From Mucilaginibacter geliditolerans (lineage in GTDB: Bacteria > Bacteroidota > Bacteroidia > Sphingobacteriales > Sphingobacteriaceae): a stretch of DNA of 64,000 bases. Each line of letters opens with the position of its first letter. The first letter of the stretch is position 1. A model generated the notes under the pieces. The model saw only the letters and a list, made by a program, of their open reading frames with translations. It ran no database searches and had not been told where the DNA came from. The stretch lies in NCBI RefSeq assembly GCF_014200495.1, contig NZ_JACHBY010000002.1, positions 62,001 through 126,000 on the forward strand, given 5' to 3'. Of the stretch, positions 26,112-35,637 are shown piece by piece. The position numbers and the translations under genes were made by a program.

Positions 26112-28493
26112 TCATTCATTTTTAAGTTTACGCAATTCCTGAATAAATGAACTATAAGCCTGCTCAAAGCGCTCAAAAGTTTCATGTTCAAGCCATTTAA
26201 TATATACCGTGATATGGGCAGCGGTTTCTTGCCGCACCGTGGTTTTTACAAATTCCAGGAAATTCTGGTTGGCAAACCGTTCGTCTTTTTCTGTCCCGAA
26301 AACAAATGTGAGTTGAAATGAATAAGGGTCATTCTGTTTATTTTCGGTGGCATTTTCAGTAAACGCAAAAATGGTTGCCTGAATATCTGCACGGCGCCAT
26401 GCAATCTCTGATGCTTCTATTTTTTCGGGTAACTGGTCGGGCTGACTCAGTGTGATATTGAATTTATCGGCAAATACGTCTGATACGCTGGCGGCAATTT
26501 CTTTGCCTTTATAAATCACCACAATCTGATCTCCGTTTTGAAGATCATGAGCGGGCAAGACACACATATAACAACCAGCGGAAACCCAGCTGACGGAAGA
26601 GCAATACCGATTTTTACGCAATTCCTGCAGGCGCTGCTCGTCTGCCTGGAACGGACGCAACAGGATGTGTTCGATCAGGTAAAATGTTCCGGGCTTTTTT
26701 ATTCCCAGTTTGGCGGCAATGCGTTTTTCCAGTCCCGAAACATTATCATGATAACCAAACTCTTCCTTGGGGTTTGAGGGCTGGAAATAGTCAAAGCCTT
26801 TTCCGCGCTGGCTGCTGTGAACCGGATAACCGGCCAGGAAATCCAATTTATCGTGAATAAGCGCTTCAGAAACGCTTGCCTCACCTGCATCATCGGCCAA
26901 AGCTGCCTGCGACAGCCTTACATCCTGAAGCCACAAGGCATAATCATCCATACTTTCAGCAAACCTGGCCAGCAGATGATTAAGAAAACGGTTTTTACGA
27001 GATATGGCGGCATCGGGGCTCTCGGTTATACTGTTAATGTCGGCCTGATATGTTGCGGATAACAGCGGCCCGATACCCGGCACTTTATCCACTAATGATT
27101 GGCTGAAATAGGTAGTTTTCCAGATGTCAGCGCCATCGGTTTCCCCCCCTGTGGCCGAAAAGCCAAAGAGGTTTTTTACACCGGCTACCTGCTGAAAATA
27201 ATTGGCCAGTATTTGTTCAAAAAATAGTAGGTATGCTTTTAGTTGTTTGGCCTGCGCTTGTCTCAGGGTGCCTGCCGTTTCAGGTAAACCACCTTCCCCG
27301 ATGCCATATACATCCGGAAAATGATGTTGAATAGAATAGTAGGCAGAAAGGTCGATATGGGTAGCCTCAGGCGGCAGTATATCCCGCTGTGCCGGTGGCA
27401 GCACTTTATTTGTACCAACCTGCTTATATTCATCAAAATACCTTTTTACCAACTCATTGTTCAAATTCAGTTCTCTTCCGTCTTTTTCAAACTTAAGCTT
27501 ACCCAGGGTAGCATCCACATCCAGTACGGGTACACTTTCGGGGTTAAGTGCCAACACCCAATTGCCCTGTGTTGAGTTGGAATACATGCACAGATTGTCG
27601 GCTACGCGCACTTCCGGCCCAGTCATTATCTCTCTAATCAGGTCAGACGCATATAATTTCGGTTTTTGGCACAGTTGTTCCAACTCGTCATCATCTATAA
27701 AGCCATGTTCCAACGCTGGCCCATCCATTACTTCATCAACCGTTTTTCCTTTTGCCAGCATTTCTGCCAGTGTATAAAAACGAATGCCCGGCGATATCCA
27801 GTTGGCCAGCCTGCTTAAAATACGGGCGGCCACTTTGTTAATATCATCGGCATTCCCTATCTCTATTTTACCGGCAACAGTAATTTTTTCACCACTAACC
27901 AGATGTATCTGTTCATAGTCTTCGCAAAGATTACGGCAGGCGTACAATCGTTTCCTGATAATTTTTTCGGCTACCTCTGGTGCAAACACATATACATTGT
28001 ACAGGCCTTTTATTTTTATTGGTTCCAGTGGCACGGTTTTCAGGTCTGGCAGTGCTTTTTTTTCGCGGTCGAGCGTCAGCTCATTTTTCCCAGCATCAAA
28101 ATAAATTACGGGCTGGGAGTTACCGGCTTTTTCTATCCAGGCATTTTTAACGCCCTCTATATCCAACAGTACTTTTCTGAAATCGTTTAACGTAACAGGG
28201 TTGGTAGTTAAAATGGTTGCCGGACTGTACAGGCTGTTGTAAGTGTTCCCGCCAGGCTGTGCAAGTATCTGGGTAATATCAAAACCGGCGCGGTAACTTA
28301 ATTCGCTAAGTGCATAACAAAGCTGATCGAGGATGGTGATACCCGGATCATGCGTGTTATGGTCTGTCCAGGTATTACCTGCCAGCCGCTGCAGCAACAG
28401 GATGCCCTCATTTCTCAATTGGTCGAAATCAAGAGCAGAGTGATTATACGGATCATTGCTCAAGGTTATCGAACGCAGCTGGTTGTCCATCAT
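26112..28493 (-). CDS. eCIS baseplate wedge protein (Afp12-like)
   Basis: This is a 793-residue structural protein. The N-terminal motif WTDHNTHDPGITILDQLCYALSELSYR (positions about 41-67) is the hallmark of gp6/Afp12-type baseplate proteins. The C-terminal half includes FYLIEHILLRPF and a region predicted to be beta-rich (ending VYIKWLEHETFERFEQAY). In contractile systems such proteins form the wedge ring around the spike and trigger contraction. It sits directly after the fibre gene (4-nt gap) and before the unknown beta-rich protein. Confidence 0.82.
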   Translation of the reverse strand: MMDNQLRSITLSNDPYNHSALDFDQLRNEGILLLQRLAGNTWTDHNTHDPGITILDQLCYALSELSYRAGFDITQILAQPGGNTYNSLYSPATILTTNPVTLNDFRKVLLDIEGVKNAWIEKAGNSQPVIYFDAGKNELTLDREKKALPDLKTVPLEPIKIKGLYNVYVFAPEVAEKIIRKRLYACRNLCEDYEQIHLVSGEKITVAGKIEIGNADDINKVAARILSRLANWISPGIRFYTLAEMLAKGKTVDEVMDGPALEHGFIDDDELEQLCQKPKLYASDLIREIMTGPEVRVADNLCMYSNSTQGNWVLALNPESVPVLDVDATLGKLKFEKDGRELNLNNELVKRYFDEYKQVGTNKVLPPAQRDILPPEATHIDLSAYYSIQHHFPDVYGIGEGGLPETAGTLRQAQAKQLKAYLLFFEQILANYFQQVAGVKNLFGFSATGGETDGADIWKTTYFSQSLVDKVPGIGPLLSATYQADINSITESPDAAISRKNRFLNHLLARFAESMDDYALWLQDVRLSQAALADDAGEASVSEALIHDKLDFLAGYPVHSSQRGKGFDYFQPSNPKEEFGYHDNVSGLEKRIAAKLGIKKPGTFYLIEHILLRPFQADEQRLQELRKNRYCSSVSWVSAGCYMCVLPAHDLQNGDQIVVIYKGKEIAASVSDVFADKFNITLSQPDQLPEKIEASEIAWRRADIQATIFAFTENATENKQNDPYSFQLTFVFGTEKDERFANQNFLEFVKTTVRQETAAHITVYIKWLEHETFERFEQAYSSFIQELRKLKNE

Positions 28494-28497
28494 TAAA

Positions 28498-30798
28498 TTA
28501 ATTTGGCAGGTTTTCGGTTACGTTTAATGTTATGCCCGCTTCAATTGATCTGACATATGCTTTAAGGCGATCATGATCATCTTTAAGCGCGGCCAGTTCT
28601 TTAGTAAGCTGTTGCGTGGCGCTGATATTAAGCATGAACAGGTGATTGTAGTCGACCGCTTTCAAATCATTTACCTGTTTGCCATATATCATCACATCAT
28701 TATACTCATCAGCCTTACCGGCAACGCTGAAACAATTTTGATCAATAACCGCTACAGTTTTCTCTGCATCACCCGATGGCTTAACCAGCTTCACTATGTC
28801 GCCCTCGCTCAGGCCATGCGGAGTTGTCATCGCAAAAATCACATGGTCGTTCAGGGCTGTAACACTGTCCGGTTTTTCATAAATATCGGGTATAAAGCCC
28901 TGACGACTCACAACAGCCTGGGGCACTAACGTTTCCAGTTCCTGTGCAATAAAACCTTTTGTAAAGTATGATTGTTCATTACGTGCGTCGATATATTGAT
29001 AATCTGTCACCATTAGCTGGTTAAGCAGGTTCAGGCCAGCGGCCGGGTCGGCATGGGTAATGTCTTTTTTTATCCGCCTGTCAGAAAATCTGTTAAACGC
29101 AGTTCCACTAACGCTTCCGCTAACATCCAGGTCTTTGAATTTCCATAAACCACTTCCTTCAACTCTACCGATGGCTGTTAAATTCGAACCATCAGGATCG
29201 CAGTTAACAAACTCAAATCCTCCTTTTCCCTGGCCTTTGTTATTAATAAAGTTGGTTTCGCCACCGCCTTTACTGCGGTTCCACGTTAAATATCCGCCCT
29301 GTCTATTGAGGGAACCACTTTCATAATCAAAATAAATTGCTCCATTTACCGTAAGCCGTGCATGCGGATTTTCATTACCTACACTTACAGATCCGTTAGT
29401 ATCAATAATAAGCGTACGCGCAGTACCGGCACGTTTCCCGCTTGCATCCTCATAATCTGTAAAAAAGCACATAGGGGCCTTATTAGTAACAAATCTCATA
29501 TTATAACCGGCTTTGGTTGAATACAGGCCAAGATCACCAGTTTGCAGGTCTACATCTACATCACCTATTAGCTTGATACAACCATTATGTTTAAGGCTGA
29601 TCCCTTCCCGAACGGTTATTTTACTGGCGACATCAAGGTTAGCGCCTATAGCACTGTTGCCGTCAACCCTCAATTCCGGAAGTTTCCACTCGCCACCTCC
29701 GCTTACTTTACCAATAGTTCTTTCATTGGAACCATCGGCGTCGGCATTAACAAATTCAAACCCCCCGGTCCCAGTGCCTTTGTTATTAACAAAACAGCTT
29801 TCACCCCGTCCAATACGGTTCCATATTAAATATCCGCCCTGGTTATTAGTTGTAACCGATTCTGAATTGAAGTGAATTGCCCCATTTACAGCAAGCCGCG
29901 CGCAGGGCTGAGTATTTATAGCTGTACTTATACCAACAGATCTATTACTGCCTACAATAAGCGTAGGTTCTATACCTATACGGCCGTCGCTGGTATCCTT
30001 GTAATCTGTAAAGAAATACATAGGTTGTTCGTTAGTAACAAATCTCATCCACCGGTTGGGAAGTGTTGAATACAAACCAAGGTCAGTGGTTATTACATCT
30101 ACGTCATTATCTCCGGTTAACTTAATACAACCACTGTTTTTAAGGCGAATACCCGTGGCGGAAATGCTACCACCCACATCAAGTTTAGTTTCGGGCTTTG
30201 CTACGCCTATGCCGACTTTGCCATCAACGAGCAATTCCGAAAGTTTCCACTCGCCATCTCCATCAACTTTACCAATAGATTTCATGTTCGCCCCATCAGC
30301 ATCGCAATTAATAAACTCAAATCCTCCTTTTCCTTCACCTCTGTTGTTAATAAAATTGGTTTCACCGACACTGCCACTACGGTTCCAAGATAAATATCCG
30401 CCCTGTTTATCCGGAGAAAGAATTTCGGAATTAAAATAGATTGCGCCACCCACAGTAAGCCGTGTATGTGGGTTAACTGCGCCTACACCAATATTGCCGG
30501 TTTGCTCGTTTATCACAAGGCGACTTGCAGTTTTATCATCGGTAATGTTGAAACCTGGGCCGCCGCCAACCGGGTTAAGGTTGATCTTCCAGGGCGATTG
30601 TTTGGGATTATCTGACCGCGAAAAGGATAATACCTCTTGTGTGTCTCCGTTGCCGGTAATATGTATACCGCCACCGCTTTCCCGTTCAATACCATCATCG
30701 TCCTTGTTGATGCCAGAATCGATCAGATCGGCAAAATCTTTCTCTGTAGGTATACTGTTGGTTTTAAACCTACTTTTAATTTCTGCTTTTGTAGCCAT
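28498..30798 (-). CDS. eCIS tail fibre with S74 intramolecular chaperone domain
   Basis: This 766-residue fibre has a small N-terminal anchoring helix region (IKSRFKTNSIPTEKDFADLIDSGI). A shaft follows, made of two alternating repeat modules: A at about 110-192, 299-380 and 479-560, and B at about 212-292 and 393-475. The C-terminus is an S74/intramolecular chaperone domain (FSDRRIKKDI... FIAQELETLVPQAV, about 570-700) with a coiled coil. In phage and eCIS fibres this domain helps trimerisation and is self-cleaved. The fibre would bind the target cell surface. The internal repeats give scope for length change by recombination. Confidence 0.88.
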   Translation of the reverse strand: MATKAEIKSRFKTNSIPTEKDFADLIDSGINKDDDGIERESGGGIHITGNGDTQEVLSFSRSDNPKQSPWKINLNPVGGGPGFNITDDKTASRLVINEQTGNIGVGAVNPHTRLTVGGAIYFNSEILSPDKQGGYLSWNRSGSVGETNFINNRGEGKGGFEFINCDADGANMKSIGKVDGDGEWKLSELLVDGKVGIGVAKPETKLDVGGSISATGIRLKNSGCIKLTGDNDVDVITTDLGLYSTLPNRWMRFVTNEQPMYFFTDYKDTSDGRIGIEPTLIVGSNRSVGISTAINTQPCARLAVNGAIHFNSESVTTNNQGGYLIWNRIGRGESCFVNNKGTGTGGFEFVNADADGSNERTIGKVSGGGEWKLPELRVDGNSAIGANLDVASKITVREGISLKHNGCIKLIGDVDVDLQTGDLGLYSTKAGYNMRFVTNKAPMCFFTDYEDASGKRAGTARTLIIDTNGSVSVGNENPHARLTVNGAIYFDYESGSLNRQGGYLTWNRSKGGGETNFINNKGQGKGGFEFVNCDPDGSNLTAIGRVEGSGLWKFKDLDVSGSVSGTAFNRFSDRRIKKDITHADPAAGLNLLNQLMVTDYQYIDARNEQSYFTKGFIAQELETLVPQAVVSRQGFIPDIYEKPDSVTALNDHVIFAMTTPHGLSEGDIVKLVKPSGDAEKTVAVIDQNCFSVAGKADEYNDVMIYGKQVNDLKAVDYNHLFMLNISATQQLTKELAALKDDHDRLKAYVRSIEAGITLNVTENLPN
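29119..29364 (-). repeat. Fibre module A, third copy
   Basis: This encodes residues 479-560 (ARLTVNGAIYFDYES... ETNFINNKGQGKGGFEFV). It is homologous to 29659-29904 and 30223-30471 and alternates with module B. Confidence 0.75.
29374..29622 (-). repeat. Fibre module B, second copy
   Basis: This encodes residues 393-475 (HNGCIKLIGDVDVDLQTGDL, MRFVTNKAPMCFFTDYED). It is homologous to module B at 29923-30165. Confidence 0.75.
29659..29904 (-). repeat. Fibre module A, second copy
   Basis: This encodes residues 299-380 (ARLAVNGAIHFNSES, GGYLIWNRIGRGESCFVNNK). It shares the GGYLxWNR and GGFEFVN signatures with the other A modules. Confidence 0.75.
29923..30165 (-). repeat. Fibre module B, first copy
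   Basis: This encodes residues 212-292 (NSGCIKLTGDNDVDVITTDL, MRFVTNEQPMYFFTDYKD). Confidence 0.75.
30223..30471 (-). repeat. Fibre module A, first copy
   Basis: This encodes residues 110-192 (TRLTVGGAIYFNSEI, GGYLSWNRSGSVGETNFINN, GGFEFINCDADG). Confidence 0.75.
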
Positions 30799-30823
30799 GG
30801 CTTGTTTTTATTTTTAATATTTT

Positions 30824-33800
30824 TTAATAAACTCTGAAATCCAGCGCAATTTCCATATAACCTATACCTACTCTCGGATCAAGCGGCACATCGTCGTCTT
30901 CCATCAAATGAATAGTATGAGTTGGGGCAGATACCAGGATGACATCGGTATTTTGCGTGTTCATTGGTTTGATATCCTCATATGTCCCATCTGCCGTACC
31001 CTGCGCAAGCGAAAGTGTTGCTACATGATCAATGTAAGGCAGTTTGGCAATAAAATACACAACTATGTTCTGATATACAGCGCCGCCGATAATCAGGTCG
31101 GCATCTTGGTCAAAGGCCCAGGGCGAAAACAGTTTTTTAAGGTCGGTATTTAACTGCTGCCGGTAGTATTCCTTGCTTAAGCCTTTTTTAATGCTTACCA
31201 GTGTTTTAACTCTTATTTTTACATAAACTGCATTTCTAACTTTAATTTCGGCAAATGGCGGCGTGCGGCGTTCTAACCATGCGGTAATACGTTGAAGCAG
31301 GTTTACCGACGCCCGGGGTTCAAAGGAATTGAATGCTGCATTCCGCTTAATATCAGGCACTACAACAATATCTACTGCGCCGCTAAACTCATTTTGCGCG
31401 GGCGTATTAACCGGTATACATTTTACTTTATAAATTTCGGGAAAGTTTTCCAGCACCAGGCGTTCATAGTCCCATGGGGTAAGTGCCCGGTTCTTGTGTC
31501 TGATGCGTTCGCTCACCCTGGTATAGAACATATTGTCCTGCTCGGCTGGCCGGCCGTATTCTGACGGGTAAGGCTGGTTCAGTTTAGCTATGCCAGCAAA
31601 GTCCTGCTGCGCTTTCTTAATGCTTCCTGGTGGAAGCGCGGCATCATAGTGCTCGCCGGCATCTCCTGGGTCTGTAAACACAGCTGCTACAGCCTGGGCG
31701 GCAATATCAACAATGGCGGGCAGGGCCGCCACATTCTCATGGGCAGTAGCGCTAAGCCAGTATAAACCTTCCTGAAAAAGCGTATTGTTATCCGTTATTT
31801 CACCGGGGATGCTAAACTCGATTATTCCGTTTCCTGTTAAGTTATTTGTGGTATCGGTAACAATACACGCTGCCGGAAGCGGCTCCCAGATATTATTGCG
31901 CAAAAAGCTCCAGGTAAGCGCAGGCGGCGTCAGCTCAGGATTGGCCGTTGCCTGGGCAAGCTGGAATAATAGGGCAAGGTTCTGATTTTTTTGCGCACCG
32001 CTGATGCCGATGTACAGATGCCCTTGTTGTTTAAAAACAGGTAGCAGGCTAAATGGTTGAAGCAGCCCTTCGCTGAGTTTGGCATACCCAAAAGGGCCAA
32101 TACGGAAAATTGTGGCCGGGGCGCCCCATGTTTCTGCACCAAGGGTAAAAGTCGTGGTGTAGTCGACAGTAAATCGCTGAAGTTTTGGAGCATAAGGTGG
32201 GTTCAGAATATATTTCTTCAGCTCGTCATTGCTATAGTTCACCATCTGGAGCGTTTGCAAAATGGGGTAAACGCCGTGATTAAAATCCTGTAGCAGTTCC
32301 AGGCTAAAATAACGTTTCTGGCTCACTACCTCATCACGGTTGTCTAAAACGTCCATTGGCAATTCTTCATCGTTTTTTGCCAGCGCAATGATATTGTCCT
32401 CAAAAAGGTTAATGTCTTTATCCACAAGAACCTTTGGCGTTTGATCGGTGTACATGCGAACCCTGGCTTTGAACCCAAAGTCGATAGTAAGGCCTTTTTC
32501 TTTGGCTGTTTTATCAGCTACAGCCTGGTAATCTTTATAATAGTTTTCGAAACTGGCAGGTTTATTAATCCACGTAAAGTTAAGCGATAAGGTATTGAGC
32601 CTTTTGGCTGCCAGCTCGGGATGGGTAAAATAAAAATTATTCCCCGCTTGCGGCTGTGTCCCGAAGGGCTCAAACGGTTTCTGCGGACTCAGTTCGGCAA
32701 AATCATTCTGTATGCGCAGCGATTGCAGGCCTTTTACGCTTACATCGGCCTTTATTTCTTTTATTTCGATGTCCTGAAAATAATCGTACCAACGCTCAAC
32801 GCCATTCACCTCTTCGCTGCCGGTTTTGCTGCTTTGGTGGTTTAATAATAAAGCCAATATCGGTTTGTCAACCGCTATATGGCGCATGGACGGCGGCAAT
32901 AGTTGCTGATCTGCACCAACTGTTTTTTGAGTACTTACGTTCAATCTGATGCGCAGCACATCAAAATTATCATACAGCAGTTCTGCCTTGCTATCGGTTA
33001 TTTCTTTCCAATCATTACCCTTACCCAGCAGGTACCTGAATGGTGGTTGCTTAGTTTCACTCAGCTCTTTTTTTAACCTTGCTAATTTAAGTGGGCTGCC
33101 TGCCTGAATTTTTAGCTGAAGGTTGATAATACGCTCACCCTCTGACAATGCAAAATGTGGCGAGGCGATTGCGAAACCCAGTGCAACTGTGCGCATTTGC
33201 ACCGCATCTTCATTTTTGCCCAGGGCAATCGGCCCGGTTTTATCAGCAGTATTGGTATGCTTGTTCAGTACATCTGCTGCCTGGATATCATACCAGTGTT
33301 GAAAGACTGGCAGTTCATAAAATTTACCTTTCTTTTCCAGAACACCGACAAGTATCTCGTATGCGGTTACCCAATCGCCATCAGTAATGTTCTTCTGCTT
33401 TTCAATCAGCACAGCTAATTGCTTGAAATCGGCGAGCGAGAGCAACAGGTCACGCTTTATATACAGCGCCGCACGCGATTGCTCTTCAGATTGATTTTGC
33501 TGTTGCAGGTCACTGTCTGGAAAAAGGCTGTTTAGGTGCAGAAAAACATTTTTGGTTATCCTTTTTTCCATAAACAACGGCATCATCCCGTTTTCACCAC
33601 CCATAATCTCTCCTATCAGGGCAAACAAAGGCAATGTATCGCGTATAGCAAGGCGCTGCAGATGTATTTTATGCCGCTGGTAAGCCTGCCTGAGGTTTTG
33701 TATAACCTGGTAAAAACTTACCGTACCCGGTTTTGCCAAAGCATAGTTTACAGCGTCTTCAAGTTCGTCAGTTTTAAGCTGGTATTTTGCCGCAGTCTCG

Positions 33801-34579
33801 CTGAGCAATGTTTTGTTAATATCCTTATCGTCATAAAATAAGAGCGGATCGAACGTATCGTAATCTAAAGTAATGCTGAGCAGATCTTTAATTGTCTCTT
33901 TCGGATTGTCCTGGCCCATATTGGCCGATTTTATTTTTTCCGTATCAACAAACAGGGTTTTGATGCCGGCAACAGTCGCCCGTGTAATCAGGGTTTCTTT
34001 TTGCGTACGGTATAATAGATCAAGACCATTCTTATCCTTTCCGGCGTTTAGAGCCGTGCCTTTCGGTACTAATAGCTGATTAACATCCGGCGATAGCTGT
34101 ACAATAACATTGGCTACGTCAGGCACCGGTTTCCGTTTGCTGAGGCCCAGCAGTTGGTGATAATAAAAATCGAGATGTTGTTTTGAAAATGTATTTAGCT
34201 GTTTCTGAACCTTTTCCAGCAATTTTAAAAATATTATAAAAAGCGCCAGGTGCGGCGATGAAAAAGCCTGAGCTGCTGCCGGGTAATTTTCAGTAAATGC
34301 TTCCGTGTTTTCTATAAAAGCGGCAAGGTCTTCAAACCACTCTTTTTCCCGGCCTTGGTATAAGGGGTGCGTTAAAAAACCTGTCCACGTGCCTGCCGGT
34401 TGATTTTGTTCATTATAGAAGTTCAGGTGCTCAGCCAGTTCCCGCGCAAAATGTATAAAATCTTCCAGGCGGCGTTCATCAACCTTAATATTGCCCGGGT
34501 TTAATTCAGGCAATACCCGGGCCGACTGGCTTAGACCGTCGCGGTATTTAATATGCTGGGGATTTAATTTGCTGATCAT
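30824..34579 (-). CDS. eCIS baseplate J/gp6-like protein (Afp11-like)
   Basis: This 1251-residue protein is the largest in the cluster. Its C-terminal third holds the baseplate J-like segment (FYTRVSERIRHKNRALTPWDYERLVLENFPEIYKVKCI) followed by VVVVPD-type strands and the end domain (FAEIKVRNAVYVKIRVKTLV, IGGAVYQNIVVYF). The N-terminal region is largely helical. It forms the inner baseplate wedge with the 793-residue protein. It sits between the PAAR-like tip gene (11 nt upstream) and the fibre gene (25 nt downstream), the usual Afp10-11-13 neighbourhood. Confidence 0.85.
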   Translation of the reverse strand: MISKLNPQHIKYRDGLSQSARVLPELNPGNIKVDERRLEDFIHFARELAEHLNFYNEQNQPAGTWTGFLTHPLYQGREKEWFEDLAAFIENTEAFTENYPAAAQAFSSPHLALFIIFLKLLEKVQKQLNTFSKQHLDFYYHQLLGLSKRKPVPDVANVIVQLSPDVNQLLVPKGTALNAGKDKNGLDLLYRTQKETLITRATVAGIKTLFVDTEKIKSANMGQDNPKETIKDLLSITLDYDTFDPLLFYDDKDINKTLLSETAAKYQLKTDELEDAVNYALAKPGTVSFYQVIQNLRQAYQRHKIHLQRLAIRDTLPLFALIGEIMGGENGMMPLFMEKRITKNVFLHLNSLFPDSDLQQQNQSEEQSRAALYIKRDLLLSLADFKQLAVLIEKQKNITDGDWVTAYEILVGVLEKKGKFYELPVFQHWYDIQAADVLNKHTNTADKTGPIALGKNEDAVQMRTVALGFAIASPHFALSEGERIINLQLKIQAGSPLKLARLKKELSETKQPPFRYLLGKGNDWKEITDSKAELLYDNFDVLRIRLNVSTQKTVGADQQLLPPSMRHIAVDKPILALLLNHQSSKTGSEEVNGVERWYDYFQDIEIKEIKADVSVKGLQSLRIQNDFAELSPQKPFEPFGTQPQAGNNFYFTHPELAAKRLNTLSLNFTWINKPASFENYYKDYQAVADKTAKEKGLTIDFGFKARVRMYTDQTPKVLVDKDINLFEDNIIALAKNDEELPMDVLDNRDEVVSQKRYFSLELLQDFNHGVYPILQTLQMVNYSNDELKKYILNPPYAPKLQRFTVDYTTTFTLGAETWGAPATIFRIGPFGYAKLSEGLLQPFSLLPVFKQQGHLYIGISGAQKNQNLALLFQLAQATANPELTPPALTWSFLRNNIWEPLPAACIVTDTTNNLTGNGIIEFSIPGEITDNNTLFQEGLYWLSATAHENVAALPAIVDIAAQAVAAVFTDPGDAGEHYDAALPPGSIKKAQQDFAGIAKLNQPYPSEYGRPAEQDNMFYTRVSERIRHKNRALTPWDYERLVLENFPEIYKVKCIPVNTPAQNEFSGAVDIVVVPDIKRNAAFNSFEPRASVNLLQRITAWLERRTPPFAEIKVRNAVYVKIRVKTLVSIKKGLSKEYYRQQLNTDLKKLFSPWAFDQDADLIIGGAVYQNIVVYFIAKLPYIDHVATLSLAQGTADGTYEDIKPMNTQNTDVILVSAPTHTIHLMEDDDVPLDPRVGIGYMEIALDFRVY

Positions 34580-34590
34580 ATCCGGTTATT

Positions 34591-35019
34591 TTAATCAGCC
34601 TTAAATTTTAAGTTAAAACTCACCAACTGGCCGGTTCCGCTATATTTAGGCACCGGATCGGGCTTGGGCGGCGGGTTGCTCGGATCTTGAGCCGGACTTT
34701 GAACTTCGAAAACAGCTGTAAATATGGAGCCTTTCAGCAATATGGCTTTACCCCCATCTTTTGTTTTCTTTGTAAGCTGATCTGCACCTAATGCCGCAAT
34801 TTTTAGTGTACCCGTTCCCGGTATAATAAACTGGGGGGTAATATAAGCGCACCCCGGTACCTCAAGTTTTTTTTCATCCCCCTCAACACAGATTTTCTTT
34901 CCGCTTAAAGTACTCTTGCCCGATGCTGTAAGACGGCCCGGCCTAACCACTACAATGGCAGCCCCGAAAGCTGGTGTAAATACGGCTTGATCGCCATCGG
35001 TTATCACAATATCAGTCAT
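34591..35019 (-). CDS. PAAR-like spike-tip protein (Afp10-like)
   Basis: This is a 142-residue glycine- and valine-rich protein (TDIVITDGDQAVFTPAFGAAIVVV, SGKKICVEGDEKKLEVPGCAYITPQFIIPGTGTLKI). The pattern of short strands, an internal CVEGD and VPGCxY resembles the conical PAAR-like proteins that cap VgrG-type spikes in contractile systems. Length and location between gp25 and the large baseplate gene agree. No zinc-binding triad can be pinned down by eye, so the function rests on synteny and composition. Confidence 0.7.
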   Translation of the reverse strand: MTDIVITDGDQAVFTPAFGAAIVVVRPGRLTASGKSTLSGKKICVEGDEKKLEVPGCAYITPQFIIPGTGTLKIAALGADQLTKKTKDGGKAILLKGSIFTAVFEVQSPAQDPSNPPPKPDPVPKYSGTGQLVSFNLKFKAD

Positions 35020-35028
35020 GGGGTTTAA

Positions 35029-35433
35029 TTAAGTGTTGGCTTCATTTAAATAAAAGGGATAAATCATGTTATACCTGTTATTAGTGGCGAGTATCGTGTA
35101 AACAATAGCAATATCCAGCCGCCCCTGCAAGTCGCTCGCACTAACCTGCACACTTTCGGTTATTATACGCGGCTCGTTTTTCAGTATGGCGGTTGTAACA
35201 CTGTCTTGCAATGAATTAATCAGGCTTTGGCTCATTTCTTCAAAAACATAGCCCGACATGTCTGAGCCGTATTCCGGGAACATTACCCTTTCTTTGAGCG
35301 CGGTAGAAAAAAGAATAAAAAGACTCTGGTTAATATCCTCCTCGGCTGATACCATGGCCACCTGGTTGCCATTGGCAAAAAACTGCGGCGGAAAACTCCA
35401 TCCTCTGCCCAGAAATGCTTCCTGATTATCCAT
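35029..35433 (-). CDS. GPW/gp25 family baseplate protein (Afp9-like)
   Basis: This is a 134-residue gp25-like protein, the central hub-to-wedge linker of contractile baseplates. The sequence shows the family pattern: GRGWSFPPQF near the N-terminus, SAEEDINQSLFILFSTALKERVMFPEYGS (with the conserved region around ERVM.P.YGS) and FVxxxI-like EPRIITESVQV. Length is standard. It is encoded between a 54-residue protein gene and the PAAR-like tip gene. Confidence 0.9.
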   Translation of the reverse strand: MDNQEAFLGRGWSFPPQFFANGNQVAMVSAEEDINQSLFILFSTALKERVMFPEYGSDMSGYVFEEMSQSLINSLQDSVTTAILKNEPRIITESVQVSASDLQGRLDIAIVYTILATNNRYNMIYPFYLNEANT

Positions 35434-35460
35434 TAGTGTTGGTTAAATTAGCTTCTCTAA

Positions 35461-35625
35461 TTATGCTTTCTGCTCTTCTGAGGCTTCGCTATTGGCAAGC
35501 TGCACCTGCGCCTGTGCCTGAATTTTCTCTATCAGTGCGAATACCGACACATAACTTCTGGCCCCCAGAGCTTCAAGTACAGTGTTTATTTCATCTAAGC
35601 TAAATGTTAAGGTTATTTCTTTCAT
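35461..35625 (-). CDS. 54-residue conserved-looking eCIS operon protein
   Basis: This small ORF fits the 204-nt gap between the VgrG-like and gp25 genes. Its product begins MKEITLTFSLDEINTVLEAL and continues GARSYVSVFALIEKIQAQAQ, with a predicted strand followed by two amphipathic helices. Similar short DEIN-x-(I/V)LxALG proteins occur in phage-like gene clusters, from memory and without a search. It starts 12 nt after the VgrG stop and ends 27 nt before gp25, so it is in the operon. It may be an assembly chaperone or a small baseplate part. The role is unknown. Confidence 0.65.
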   Translation of the reverse strand: MKEITLTFSLDEINTVLEALGARSYVSVFALIEKIQAQAQVQLANSEASEEQKA

Positions 35626-35637
35626 TGTTTGTTGTTA

